DNA of 64,000 bases from Sphingomonadales bacterium (GCA_019455285.1 JACFMS010000005.1:1-64000), one strand, 5' to 3'; shown: positions 52,749 to 60,981, counted from the first letter of the stretch. Numbers and translations: made by a program. Notes: a model not told the origin generated them from the letters alone.

Positions 52749-53708
52749 TTACGCGCGACGGCGACGGCGGCGCGATGCCGCCCACAGCATCGGTCCGGCC
52801 GTCAACAATAGGGCAAGCGCGGAGGGCGACGGCGCGGCGCGCGCATTGCGTTCTTCGTCATCGGCGTCATTGTCCGCCGGGACGATATCGCCCGCCTGCT
52901 GCGTCGGATCATCATAAGTAAAGGCGCCGATGGACAGCGCGAAATTCTGATTGGGACTGTGTTTCAACTCGCCCGACCAGCTGGCCTTGGCGGTGCCTTT
53001 GAGCGTGAAAGTATCGCCAAGGTCGGCATTGTAGGCAAAATCCAGACTGTCTCCTAAGAGCAGCGTGAAACCGCTAAGACCGGTTGACTGGCCGTTGATT
53101 TCGTCAATGGAGAAGAACAACGCCAAATCGCTGGGGATGGCGAAAACCGATTTGCTCTTGTCATCATCGTCATCGTCGTGGCCGTCCTTGTCCTTATCTT
53201 TGTCTTTGTCTTTGTCTTTGTCTTTGTTTTTGCCCTTGTCCTTATCGCTACCCTTTTTGTCGTGATCGCGATCATGGCCGTCGTCATCGTCATCATCATC
53301 TTCGTCGTCATCGCCATCATGATGATCATAGGCCTCGTCGCTGGCAAATCTTAAATTGCGCAGGCTGCCGGCAAATCCCGTCGCCGCGTCAGCCAACGAG
53401 CCCGGCGTCGTCACCGTGGTATCGCCGAGCTTGAAGATGATGACGCTGCCGGTAAACTGGTATTGCCACGCATACGCCACGCCGCTGTCCCAGTGATGAT
53501 TGGCGCTCATCGCACGGTCAAAGCCCACGTCGGGACCAAGGTCTTTGTTTTGCGTCTGATGCAGTCGGGCATGGCCGACGGCAAGCTCCATAGCCCCCAC
53601 CGGCGCTTCGGCAATGGCCGTCAGCGGCGCCGCCTGACCCTCTGACGCGGCCAGGCCGACAACGGCGGCCATGCCGCCGATCAGACCGCTAATCCGGTAG
53701 CTCCGCAT
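52749..53708 (-). CDS. exported protein with Asp/Lys repeat and PEP-CTERM-like anchor
   Basis: A 319-residue exported protein. A signal peptide (about 1-26, ending EGQAAP) is followed by a beta-rich domain (about 30-120), then an Asp/His tract and alternating Lys-Asp repeats (about 125-190), a second beta-rich domain (about 195-285) and a tail of SPSALALLLTAGPMLWAAS followed by RRRRRRA. The tail has the helix-plus-arginines form of PEP-CTERM anchors, but the PEP signature is missing. The acidic tract could bind calcium. It resembles choice-of-anchor proteins, and its function is unknown. Confidence 0.75.
   Translation of the reverse strand: MRSYRISGLIGGMAAVVGLAASEGQAAPLTAIAEAPVGAMELAVGHARLHQTQNKDLGPDVGFDRAMSANHHWDSGVAYAWQYQFTGSVIIFKLGDTTVTTPGSLADAATGFAGSLRNLRFASDEAYDHHDGDDDEDDDDDDDGHDRDHDKKGSDKDKGKNKDKDKDKDKDKDKDGHDDDDDDKSKSVFAIPSDLALFFSIDEINGQSTGLSGFTLLLGDSLDFAYNADLGDTFTLKGTAKASWSGELKHSPNQNFALSIGAFTYDDPTQQAGDIVPADNDADDEERNARAAPSPSALALLLTAGPMLWAASRRRRRRA
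53184..53243 (-). repeat. hexanucleotide tandem repeat inside coding sequence
   Basis: Ten consecutive 6-bp units of GTCTTT and close variants lie here; four perfect units are at 53202-53225. On the coding strand they read AAAGAC, giving Lys-Asp repeats. Copy changes would keep the frame and vary the length of the charged linker. Confidence 0.85.
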
Positions 53709-53791
53709 CAGAAATTCTCCCCTTATCCGCGCGGAAGTTTAGGGAGGGTTTGTTGCTAAACCGTTAGCGCCGGTTGCAATGGATTAAGAAT

Positions 53792-54232
53792 TCAGGGCAA
53801 TTTCGGCCACGCCGCCTTAAGGGCGTTTTGGATCGCGGTCAGGTCATCCGCTGATAGATCCTCCGCCACCGCCAGGTTGGGCGGCCCCGGCCAGGCCGGA
53901 TCGCTAAACGTCCTGCCGGCGAAGGTTCGCGGGCCCCGGTAGCGCGGCAGGACGTGGAAATGGACCTGCGGGTCGACCATCATCAGCATCAGGTAGTTGA
54001 TTTTATCATAGCCCCACAGCCGGCTCAGCGTCGCTTCGATGTCGGCGATCACGAGGCCAAGCTCAGCGAAAGCGGCGGCTCCCACGGCGGCAAAGGCCGT
54101 GGCCTGGGAACGGTTGACCAGCACCAGCGAACCCAGAGTTACCTGTTTGGGCCGCGCCAGCACCGTCCAGTGGGCATAGGCCGCAATCTCGCTGTGCGGC
54201 CAGCCGAATTTAGCCATGGTCTCGTTGCTCAT
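53792..54232 (-). CDS. HIT family hydrolase
   Basis: A 146-residue histidine-triad protein. The motif QVHFHVLPRY holds the two histidines of the H-x-H-x core, and NYLMLMMVDPQ precedes it; the N-terminal part resembles Ap4A-type hydrolases (AHWTVLARPKQVTLGSLVLV). The third His of the classical triad is replaced by Leu-Pro-Arg, as in several diadenosine hydrolase relatives. It is expected to hydrolyse dinucleoside polyphosphates or similar nucleotides. It starts 11 bp after the cytochrome stop and may share its transcript. Confidence 0.85.
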   Translation of the reverse strand: MSNETMAKFGWPHSEIAAYAHWTVLARPKQVTLGSLVLVNRSQATAFAAVGAAAFAELGLVIADIEATLSRLWGYDKINYLMLMMVDPQVHFHVLPRYRGPRTFAGRTFSDPAWPGPPNLAVAEDLSADDLTAIQNALKAAWPKLP

Positions 54233-54243
54233 GGGTGCGCCTT

Positions 54244-54987
54244 TTAGCGGTCGTCCGTGGGCAGCGTCTGCACGAAGGCGACAATATCGACCACCGTCGC
54301 CGGCGGCAGCAGGTAGAGCGCCACCATGGGCTCGCCGGGATGGCCGAAACGGGCCATGTGGAACACCTTGGCTGGGTCTTGCACCGCCTCGCTGCCAAGA
54401 TAGGTCAGGGTCTTGCCATCCCAGAAGCCCAGCGTGCGGCCGTCATAGCCGTGACAGGCGGCGCAGATGGTCTCGTAATAGGGCTGGCCTTGCGCCGCCA
54501 CGCCTTTGGATTTGCCGGCGGCGCGATCGATGTAGGGAGCGGTATTGGCCGCTCCCTTATTAAGAAACAGGGTCAAGGCCGCCATCTCTTCCGCCGGCAG
54601 CATGTCCTCGGTGTAGCGATGGCGGTCATCGCGCAAAATGGCGGTAACGTCCGCCTCCGTCCATGGGCCTTTCCCTGCCAGGGCGCCGTAATCCCAGCCA
54701 TGGCAGGCGGCGCAGCGCCAGGTTGCCGCGCCGGATTCGCCGCCATCTGCCGGGTAGGCCGGATGCGATTGTTCCGGGCCTTTTTTCATCAGCGCTTCCA
54801 TCCAGTCGGCGTAAAGCTTGCCGCCGCGCACCACTTTCCAGGCTTCGCTGGGATGGTCGGGCCGGCCGCCGATATAATCATGCCCGGCGTCATCGACCTC
54901 GCCTTCCGGGTCGCTGAGGTGAGACTGGGCGATGGCCGACGCGGAGGCCAATCCGGCAGCAAGAACGGCAGCAATCCATATCCGCAT
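54244..54987 (-). CDS. diheme c-type cytochrome
   Basis: A 247-residue exported protein with two haem motifs. A signal peptide (about residues 1-21, ending ASAIAQ) is followed by a first haem site CAACHGWDYG near residue 98 and a second CAACHGYDGR near residue 175; each lies in a small class I-like domain. GGKLYADWM and DMLPAEEMAAL are shared with cytochromes of sulfur or alcohol oxidation, but no partner oxidoreductase is adjacent. ATG at 54987 has AAGGAA upstream. It is likely a periplasmic electron carrier. Confidence 0.88.
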   Translation of the reverse strand: MRIWIAAVLAAGLASASAIAQSHLSDPEGEVDDAGHDYIGGRPDHPSEAWKVVRGGKLYADWMEALMKKGPEQSHPAYPADGGESGAATWRCAACHGWDYGALAGKGPWTEADVTAILRDDRHRYTEDMLPAEEMAALTLFLNKGAANTAPYIDRAAGKSKGVAAQGQPYYETICAACHGYDGRTLGFWDGKTLTYLGSEAVQDPAKVFHMARFGHPGEPMVALYLLPPATVVDIVAFVQTLPTDDR

Positions 54988-55170
54988 GAGATTTCCTTGT
55001 GATTTGCTCTTATTGCTAATGAGTAGCAAAAGCGTTTATCCTTGGGCAAGCCCAGAATAGACAGTCGGTGATGATCTTTTTGCCCGCGCCAGCCGTAGGA
55101 CATAGCCAGACTGCCCGAAAAATCCTAACCTTCAAAATATCATAATAAATTGCACAGATGAGATTGCCCG

Positions 55171-55794
55171 ATGAACCCACCCCAGGTCGCCAAGTTCGCC
55201 CGTCCCGTCGGCAACGCGCCGACCCGCCCTGCCCGCGAGGAAGCAGAAGAAGCGGTGCGCACGCTCCTTAAATGGGCCGGCGACGACCCGACGCGGGAGG
55301 GGCTGCGGGACACCCCGCGCCGGGTGGCGCGCGCCTTCGAGGAGTGGTTTGGCGGCTACGCCATCGACCCCACCGCCTACCTGAAGCGCACCTTCGAGGA
55401 AGTGGAGGGCTATGATGAGATGGTGCTCCTCAAAGACATCGACTTTGAAAGCCACTGCGAGCATCACTTGGCGCCGATCATCGGCAAGGCCCATGTCGGC
55501 TATTTGCCGACAAACCGCGTGGTCGGCATCTCCAAGCTGGCCCGGGTCGTGGAAGCCTTCGCCAAGCGCCTGCAAGTGCAGGAAAAAATGACCGCCCAGA
55601 TCGCCGACTGCATCACCGAGGTGTTAGAGCCCTTGGGCGTCGCCGTGGTCATCGAGGCCACCCACCAATGCATGACCACCCGCGGCGTGCACAAGCCCGG
55701 CGTGACCATGGTGACGAGCCGCATGACCGGGGCGTTTCGCGATAACCCCGCCACCCGGCGGGAATTTCTGGCCGTCATCGGCGTGCGGCCGTAA
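55171..55794 (+). CDS. folE: GTP cyclohydrolase I
   Basis: A 207-residue FolE, converting GTP to dihydroneopterin triphosphate for folate. The zinc and catalytic residues are visible: Cys96, His98 and His99 in ESHCEHH, and a second Cys in [29 protein letters not shown] is the family N-terminal signature. It is transcribed alone, with the tRNA-Leu island right behind it; the distal attachment-site copy lies 26 bp after its stop, so the island inserted between folE and tRNA-Leu without harming folE. Confidence 0.96.
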   Translation: MNPPQVAKFARPVGNAPTRPAREEAEEAVRTLLKWAGDDPTREGLRDTPRRVARAFEEWFGGYAIDPTAYLKRTFEEVEGYDEMVLLKDIDFESHCEHHLAPIIGKAHVGYLPTNRVVGISKLARVVEAFAKRLQVQEKMTAQIADCITEVLEPLGVAVVIEATHQCMTTRGVHKPGVTMVTSRMTGAFRDNPATRREFLAVIGVRP

Positions 55795-55819
55795 AAGAGC
55801 TTCCAGGAAAGTGGGGATA

Positions 55820-55831
55820 TGGTGCCCGGGG
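55820..55831. repeat. distal attachment-site copy (tRNA-Leu 3' end)
   Basis: TGGTGCCCGGGG is an exact 12-bp direct repeat of 57095-57106, which is the 3' end of tRNA-Leu (CCA, discriminator and acceptor stem). It marks the left boundary of a 1.26-kb insertion. Confidence 0.8.
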
Positions 55832-56268
55832 CAGGCAACGCAAATATCAAATAACCTATTGAGTTATATAGATATATTAAAAATGTGTTTTCTTATGTAC
55901 CCCTAAATATACCCCCATTTTTCTGAGTGACCGGGGTTTTCGAGGGTTGGAGAGAGGGGTTTGGCGGGGCAATCCCAAGTACCCGGTCGGAAGCCAAGAG
56001 GGTAGCGGTCTCGACCTGGGGGCACAAGAGCGGCCTTGCTGGCGTTTCATACCGAGTGGTTTGCCACAACCCACCAGCTCGACAGTTGCCTATGGAGCAC
56101 CCTGCATCCATCAAGATCGCTCCCTGCCCCCACTCTTCGCCTTGCTCCCTCTACGGCCCGCGCAAGCACCCATTAAACCACCATGCCACCAGGGATCGTC
56201 CCCTGAACCAAGTTCGCCAGTAGCGTGCCATATCAGCCAACGGTGTCCCAGGGTGTCCGGGTTAACCC
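55832..56268. other. gene-free left part of tRNA-Leu island
   Basis: About 440 bp without a supportable gene. It opens with an AT-rich patch (55846-55925) carrying the CCCCTA-N6-CCCCCA motif at 55900-55917, matching the one beside tRNA-Arg. Short overlapping frames at 55927-56276 lack coding features. This is probably the remnant of the integrase end of the element. Confidence 0.55.
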
Positions 56269-56304
56269 TTGACTAACTGTCATCACCTATCATATTGATA
56301 GGTG
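56269..56304 (+). promoter_or_regulatory. promoter and palindromic operator of TA operon
   Basis: TTGACT (56269-56274) and CATATT (56291-56296) make a promoter with a 16-bp spacer. A perfect 9-bp inverted repeat with a 3-bp centre, CACCTATCA-TAT-TGATAGGTG (56284-56304), covers the -10 and ends one base before the ATG at 56306. This is the expected layout of an autorepressed toxin-antitoxin operon, and the mRNA would have almost no leader. Confidence 0.75.
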
Positions 56305-56305
56305 C

Positions 56306-56608
56306 ATGGCCGAGGTGGTCCCCCTTCGTTTATCCCCGTCCCATGCCTTGAAGATGATCCGCGAACTGGCGGCGGACAGCGGCAGAATCGTCGTCGTTCG
56401 CCACGGCCGCCAACGGTCGAGGGAGCGCGGCATCACCCGAACGCAGATCGAGCGCTGCTTGCAGAAGGGCGTCATTGCCGAAGGCCCAGCCCTGAACATG
56501 CACGGCCATTGGCAAGTGACGATGCGGCGGCGGGTGGCGGGCGAAGAAGTGACGTGCGTGGTGGCGATCGAGTGGGCGACCCGTCTGTTGGTCATTACGA
56601 CGTATTGA
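56306..56608 (+). CDS. DUF4258 toxin-like protein
   Basis: A 100-residue protein of the DUF4258 family, related to MqsR/RelE-like ribonuclease toxins. Family features are VVRHGRQRSRERGITRTQIE, a KGVIAEGPALN turn, HWQVTMRRRVAGEEVTCVVA and a final LLVITTY. It lies directly behind an operator palindrome and is followed 17 bp later by a helix-turn-helix gene, so it is the likely toxin of a type II module. It is inside the tRNA-Leu island. Confidence 0.82.
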   Translation: MAEVVPLRLSPSHALKMIRELAADSGRIVVVRHGRQRSRERGITRTQIERCLQKGVIAEGPALNMHGHWQVTMRRRVAGEEVTCVVAIEWATRLLVITTY

Positions 56609-56625
56609 GGATTGAGGATTGAGCC

Positions 56626-57081
56626 ATGGGCTACCGGTACAAAGAGAGCGGCCTGGATAACGTGGAGTTGGTGAACGGCTATACCGTCCATCAGACCCCT
56701 TACGGAGAGGGCGTGTCGATCCAGGACACGGCCGGTCTGCACCAGGCCATCGCCCGCGGCCTCATTGCGGCGCCTAAGCCCCTGAACGGTGCGGAGCTGC
56801 GCTTCTTGCGGATCGAGCTGGATATGACGCAGCGGACCCTGGCGGCGGCCCTGGGGGTTGACGAGCAGGCTGTGCGCCGGTGGGAGAAGAAACGCAAGGC
56901 CCCGATCCAAGGCCCTGCCGACCGTTTGGTGCGGCTGCTTTATGTGGAGTACGCGGGCGGCGACGGCTCCGTGAGAGAACTGGTTGAGCGCTTGGCGGAG
57001 CTGGATCGGATCGAGGCGGAAACCATCCACTGCAAAGAGACGGCCAAGGGCTGGACGGCGACGATCCGCAAGGTGGCTTAG
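56626..57081 (+). CDS. HTH antitoxin, MqsA/XRE-like
   Basis: A 151-residue protein. The N-terminal part (YKESGLDNVELVNGYTVHQT) resembles the region that binds DUF4258-type toxins. A helix-turn-helix (about residues 65-110) has LRFLRIELDMTQRTLAAALG and VRRWEKKRKAPIQGPADRL. No zinc-binding cysteine pair of true MqsA is seen. It would neutralise the upstream toxin and repress the operon. Its stop is 13 bp from the CCA end of tRNA-Leu. Confidence 0.82.
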   Translation: MGYRYKESGLDNVELVNGYTVHQTPYGEGVSIQDTAGLHQAIARGLIAAPKPLNGAELRFLRIELDMTQRTLAAALGVDEQAVRRWEKKRKAPIQGPADRLVRLLYVEYAGGDGSVRELVERLAELDRIEAETIHCKETAKGWTATIRKVA

Positions 57082-57094
57082 AGCGTCGGGTGGT

Positions 57095-57181
57095 TGGTGC
57101 CCGGGGTGGGACTCGAACCCACACGATATCGCTATCACCGGATTTTGAGTCCGGCGCGTCTACCAGTTCCGCCACCCGGGC
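57095..57181 (-). tRNA. tRNA-Leu (CAA)
   Basis: An 87-nt class II tRNA with encoded CCA. The acceptor stem is GCCCGGG/CCCGGGC, the anticodon arm CCGGACTCAAAATCCGG with CAA at 57145-57147, followed by a long variable arm and the T loop GTTCGAGTC. The 3' end (57095-57106) is repeated at 55820-55831 and served as an integration site. Confidence 0.97.
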
Positions 57182-57343
57182 CGGGGACGGGGGCATGCGC
57201 GAGTCAGACCCCCGGAAGACCCGCGCATGATAGCGATGGCGACTTTGCCGTCAACAGCCCAGTGCGGCTATGCCGTTGACCGCGGCGGCGGTCGTCGATA
57301 CCTTGCCTCAGCCAATCGGATGATGGGGGAACAAGGTCGCGTC

Positions 57344-57922
57344 ATGCTGCGCCGCTTATATGACAAGACGCTGGCGCTGGCCGCCCATCCCCATGCCTTG
57401 GGCTGGCTGGCGGTCATCGCCTTCATTGAAAGCTCGCTCTTCCCGGTGCCGCCGCATTTCCTGCTCATTCCCATGGTGCTGGCCGCCCCCGGCCGGGCGT
57501 GGCTGATCGCCGGGGTATGCACGGCGGCATCCGTCACCGGCGGCTTTGCCGGCTACGCCATCGGTTATTTCCTGTTTGATCTCCTCGGCGAGCCGATGCT
57601 CCGTCTTTACGGCTTCGAGGCCGAGTTCGCCCGCTTCAAGGAGAGTTACAACGAATGGGGCGGCTGGATTGTCGCCTTTTTCGGCGCCACCCCCTTCCCG
57701 TACAAGGTCATCACCATCGCCAGTGGCGTTACTGCCTTGAATTTCATGACCTTTTTTATCGCCAGCCTGTTGTCGCGGGGCGGTATCTTCTTTCTCATGG
57801 CGGCGCTGTTGAAGTATTTCGGCCCGCCCATGCGCCAGTTCATCGAACGGCGGCTGGGCTTGCTGACGGTGCTGTTATTTGCTTTGCTGATCGGCGGCTT
57901 TGTCGCCCTGAAATATCTCTAA
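57344..57922 (+). CDS. DedA/YqaA-family membrane protein
   Basis: A 192-residue integral membrane protein of the VTT/DedA superfamily, YqaA-like. ESSLFPVPPHFLLIPMVLA gives the first re-entrant element and FFGATPFPYKVITIASGVTAL the second, with a final C-terminal helix. It is probably involved in lipid transport or membrane homeostasis. ATG at 57344 fits the family start; longer frames begin inside the tRNA flank. It is followed by dsbB 12 bp later. Confidence 0.88.
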   Translation: MLRRLYDKTLALAAHPHALGWLAVIAFIESSLFPVPPHFLLIPMVLAAPGRAWLIAGVCTAASVTGGFAGYAIGYFLFDLLGEPMLRLYGFEAEFARFKESYNEWGGWIVAFFGATPFPYKVITIASGVTALNFMTFFIASLLSRGGIFFLMAALLKYFGPPMRQFIERRLGLLTVLLFALLIGGFVALKYL

Positions 57923-57934
57923 GGCTTGGCTCCC

Positions 57935-58429
57935 ATGTCCGCCCTGCGCTCTCCTGTATTCCTGATCGGCCTTGCCGCACTGGCAATTCTTGGCAGCGCC
58001 TTCGCTTTCGAGCATTGGGGCGGCCTTGCCCCGTGCGAGCTGTGTTGGTGGCAGCGCTACGTCTACATGTTGGCGGCGGCGCTGGCGTTTTTGGGCTATT
58101 CGCTGGAGCGCGCCGGCGCCCGCTCCATGGTGCGCTGGATGATGGGCGTGCTGGCAGTGGTGTTCCTCAGCGGCGCAGGGATCGCCTTCTATCATGTCGG
58201 CGTCGAGCAGCAGTGGTGGCGCGGCCTGGAGTCTTGCGCCGCCAATGATCTGGTGGGCGACGTGGAGATGATGTTGAACAAACTGCTGGCGACCCCGGTG
58301 GCGCGCTGTGATGAGGTCGCCTGGTCGCTGTTCGGCCTCTCCATGGCGGGGTATAATGTGCTGCTGTCGCTGGGCCTCGCCGCCATCTGCGGCTACTTCG
58401 CCCGGCCGCGCAAAAAGGCATCGTCATGA
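57935..58429 (+). CDS. dsbB: disulfide bond formation protein B
   Basis: A 164-residue four-helix quinone reductase that reoxidises DsbA. The first periplasmic pair is CELC (GLAPCELCWWQRYVYM), and the second pair is the Cys in ESCAAND and in VARCDEVAW. ATG at 57935 is preferred with AAGG upstream; TTG at 57926 is possible. Its last codons overlap coq7 by 4 bp. The dsbB-coq7 pairing makes sense because DsbB passes electrons to ubiquinone. Confidence 0.93.
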   Translation: MSALRSPVFLIGLAALAILGSAFAFEHWGGLAPCELCWWQRYVYMLAAALAFLGYSLERAGARSMVRWMMGVLAVVFLSGAGIAFYHVGVEQQWWRGLESCAANDLVGDVEMMLNKLLATPVARCDEVAWSLFGLSMAGYNVLLSLGLAAICGYFARPRKKASS

Positions 58430-58989
58430 CCGCCCCGCGCCGCACCGCCGAAGACCGCCTGCCCGGCGATCCCGACCGCCAAACCCTGATTACGCGCCTG
58501 GTGCGCGTCGATCATGCCGGCGAATACGGCGCGGCGCGCATCTATCGCGGCCAGCTCGATGTGCTGGGCGATAAGCACCCGTTGAGCAAAACCATCCGCC
58601 ACATGGAGCGGCAGGAAAAGCGCCACCTGGAAACCTTCGACGACTTGATCCGCAAGCGCCGGGTGCGGCCGACGGCGCTTGCCCCGTTGTGGCACGTGGC
58701 GGGCTACGTCCTGGGCGCCGCTACCGCGCTCATGGGCGAGAAGGCCGCCATGGCCTGCACGGCGGCGGTGGAGGAAGCCATCGACGAGCACTACGCCCGC
58801 CAAATCGCCGCCTTGGGCGAGGATGAGGCGGAACTCTCCGCCACCATCGCTGACTGCCGCCGCGACGAAATCGCGCACCGCGACACCGCCATCGCCCATG
58901 GCGCCGAGGACGCGCCGGGATACCGCGCCATGTCAACGGCCATCAAAGCCGGCTGCCGCGCCGCCATCTGGCTGTCGGAACGGCTGTGA
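58426..58989 (+). CDS. coq7: demethoxyubiquinone hydroxylase (Coq7)
   Basis: A 187-residue diiron hydroxylase for the last ring hydroxylation in ubiquinone synthesis. The diiron ligands lie in DHAGEYGAARIYRGQ, MERQEKRHLETF, EEAIDEHYARQI and RRDEIAHRDTAI. It has two ferritin-like internal repeats, as the family does. It is translated with dsbB through a 4-bp overlap. Confidence 0.95.
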   Translation: MTAPRRTAEDRLPGDPDRQTLITRLVRVDHAGEYGAARIYRGQLDVLGDKHPLSKTIRHMERQEKRHLETFDDLIRKRRVRPTALAPLWHVAGYVLGAATALMGEKAAMACTAAVEEAIDEHYARQIAALGEDEAELSATIADCRRDEIAHRDTAIAHGAEDAPGYRAMSTAIKAGCRAAIWLSERL

Positions 58990-59021
58990 TCCCTTGATCA
59001 AACCAGCGCTTCGACCCGCAT

Positions 59022-60305
59022 ATGATTTATTTTGAAATAGCCCTGGTCTTTCTCCTTATCGTCCTGAATGGCGTGCTGGCGATGAGCGAGCTGGCCATCG
59101 TATCCTCAAGGCGGGCGCGCTTGAAAACCATGGCCAATCAGCGGATCGGCGGGGCGCGCCGCGCCCTTGCTCTAGCGGAAGCTCCGGGCCGCTTTCTATC
59201 GACGGTGCAGATCGGCATCACCCTGGTCGGCGTGCTATCGGGCGCTTTTTCCGGCGCAACGCTCGGAGACCGGTTCAGCAACTGGCTGATGGATAACGGC
59301 ATGTCCGCCAACATGGCTTATGTGGTGGGCGTCGGCGTCATCGTCACCGCCATTACCTATCTGTCGCTGATCATTGGCGAACTGGTGCCCAAGCAGATTG
59401 CCTTGCGCAATCCTGAGGCCATTGCCGTGCGCGTCGCGCCCGCCATGATGTTGTTGTCGCGCATTGCCGCGCCGGTGGTATGGGTACTCGACCACTCCGG
59501 CAATTTTGTCCTGCGATTGTTGGGGCGCCGGCCAGGGTCGGAAAGCGCCGTGACCGAGGAAGAAATCAAACTCCTGGTCATGGAGGCTGAACGAGCCGGC
59601 GTTCTGGAATCCGCCGAACGAAATATGATCACCAGCGTGTTGCGGCTGGGAGATCGCCCGGTGCGCGTTGCAATGACGCCTCGCGGCGACGTAGACATGA
59701 TCAACGTGCGCGATAAGACGGATAAAATTATCGCCGATGTCCGCAAAAGCCCGCACTCCCGGCTGCCGGCTCATGAGGGCAACCCCGATGACTTACTGGG
59801 AATACTTTGGGTTAAGGATCTGATTGGCCGCGGACTGGCAGACAGTGAAGTTGATATCCGCGCCTTGCTGCGCCAAGCGCCCGTTATCCCTGATGCCGCA
59901 GATATGCTGGACGCGCTGGAAATTCTTCGCAAGTCCGACATCCACATGGGCTTGGTGCACGATGAGTATGGCTCCTTTGAAGGCGTGATAACCTCCGCCG
60001 ACATTCTTGAATCCATCGTCGGCGCCTTCCGCGCGGAAGCGGGAATGCCGGAGCCTGGCATTGTCACCCGGGAAGATGGATCGCTGCTGATTTCGGGATG
60101 GCTGCCGCTGGATGAGTTCGCCGAACGGCTGGGACTGCCGCTTGAAAAGCGCCCCCCAGCGGAAACGGCGGCGGGATTTGTCATCCATGCCTTTGGCGTC
60201 CTGCCCAAGGTAGGAGACGCCATAACCAGCCATGGATACCGCTTCGAAGTCGTTGATCTGGACGGCCGCCGTATCGACAAGATACTTGCCACCCGCCTGG
60301 ATTAA
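59022..60305 (+). CDS. CNNM/CorC-HlyC family membrane protein
   Basis: A 427-residue protein of the CNNM/HlyC-CorC family. The DUF21 membrane domain (about 1-190) starts FEIALVFLLIVLNGVLAMSE and has GELVPKQIALRNPE. A CBS pair (about 205-330, with VAMTPRGDVDMI and GILWVKDLIGR) follows, then the CorC_HlyC tail (about 345-425). Family members transport or regulate magnesium and related ions; the hemolysin label is historical. It starts 33 bp after coq7. Confidence 0.93.
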   Translation: MIYFEIALVFLLIVLNGVLAMSELAIVSSRRARLKTMANQRIGGARRALALAEAPGRFLSTVQIGITLVGVLSGAFSGATLGDRFSNWLMDNGMSANMAYVVGVGVIVTAITYLSLIIGELVPKQIALRNPEAIAVRVAPAMMLLSRIAAPVVWVLDHSGNFVLRLLGRRPGSESAVTEEEIKLLVMEAERAGVLESAERNMITSVLRLGDRPVRVAMTPRGDVDMINVRDKTDKIIADVRKSPHSRLPAHEGNPDDLLGILWVKDLIGRGLADSEVDIRALLRQAPVIPDAADMLDALEILRKSDIHMGLVHDEYGSFEGVITSADILESIVGAFRAEAGMPEPGIVTREDGSLLISGWLPLDEFAERLGLPLEKRPPAETAAGFVIHAFGVLPKVGDAITSHGYRFEVVDLDGRRIDKILATRLD

Positions 60306-60316
60306 CCGCCGGGCGG

Positions 60317-60892
60317 CTACGGCTCCAGCACGGTGTCCCAATAAAGGTAGTCGCGCCAGCTTTCATGCAAGTGGTTGGGCGGGAAGGCGCGGCCGTTGGC
60401 CTGCAACTGGAACACCGTCGGCTGGTAGGGCCAGGACATCGGCATCATGTCCGCTTCTTTAGGCGTCCGGCCGCCTTTTGATAGATTACAGGGGGCGCAG
60501 GCGGTGGTGACGTTCTCCCACGTCGTCCGCCCGCCGTGAGCGCGCGGCACCACATGATCAAAGGTCAGATCAAGGCCATTGCGCTGCGTCCCGCCGCAAT
60601 ACTGGCAGGTGAAACGGTCGCGCAAGAACAGGTTGAACCGGGTGAACGCCGGATGCTTGGCCGGCTTGATGTATTTCTTCAAGGCGATGACGCTGGGCAG
60701 GCGAAACTCGAACGACGGCGAGCGAATCACCCGGTCATACTCGGACACGATCTGCACCCGGTCGAGGAACACCGCCTTGACCACCGTCTGCCAATGCCAC
60801 AGCGACAGCGGAAAGTAGCTCAACGGCTGAAAATCGGCGTTAAGCACCAAAGCCGGGCAACTTTCCAGTGGCAATACCTGCGCTTGCACCAC
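60317..60892 (-). CDS. HNH endonuclease family protein
   Basis: A 191-residue protein with a C-terminal HNH nuclease fold. FLRDRFTCQYCGG and ACAPCNLSKGG bind a structural zinc; TFDHVVPRAHGGRTTWEN has the catalytic DH and N. The N-terminal LVLNADFQPLSYFPLSLWHWQ and VIALKKYIKP are hallmarks of a widespread family found as single chromosomal genes, unlike mobile-intron nucleases. The biological role is not known. It converges with the CNNM gene. Confidence 0.92.
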   Translation of the reverse strand: MVQAQVLPLESCPALVLNADFQPLSYFPLSLWHWQTVVKAVFLDRVQIVSEYDRVIRSPSFEFRLPSVIALKKYIKPAKHPAFTRFNLFLRDRFTCQYCGGTQRNGLDLTFDHVVPRAHGGRTTWENVTTACAPCNLSKGGRTPKEADMMPMSWPYQPTVFQLQANGRAFPPNHLHESWRDYLYWDTVLEP

Positions 60893-60981
60893 TTTCTCCC
60901 GTACCGCAAACTCGCGATTACTCTACAAGATACGGTATGCGCTATTTATGACAACAGGAATTCTTTGTGGTTAACGTCCCA

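Noticed and set aside
53161-53340. Repeats as a CRISPR array
   Set aside because: Units are 6 bp without spacers and lie in a coding frame; they encode Lys-Asp and Asp-rich residues.
55927-56276. Overlapping 98- and 109-codon frames in the tRNA-Leu island
   Set aside because: They lack start signals and coding character and are rich in Pro, His and Arg as expected for random GC-rich frames.
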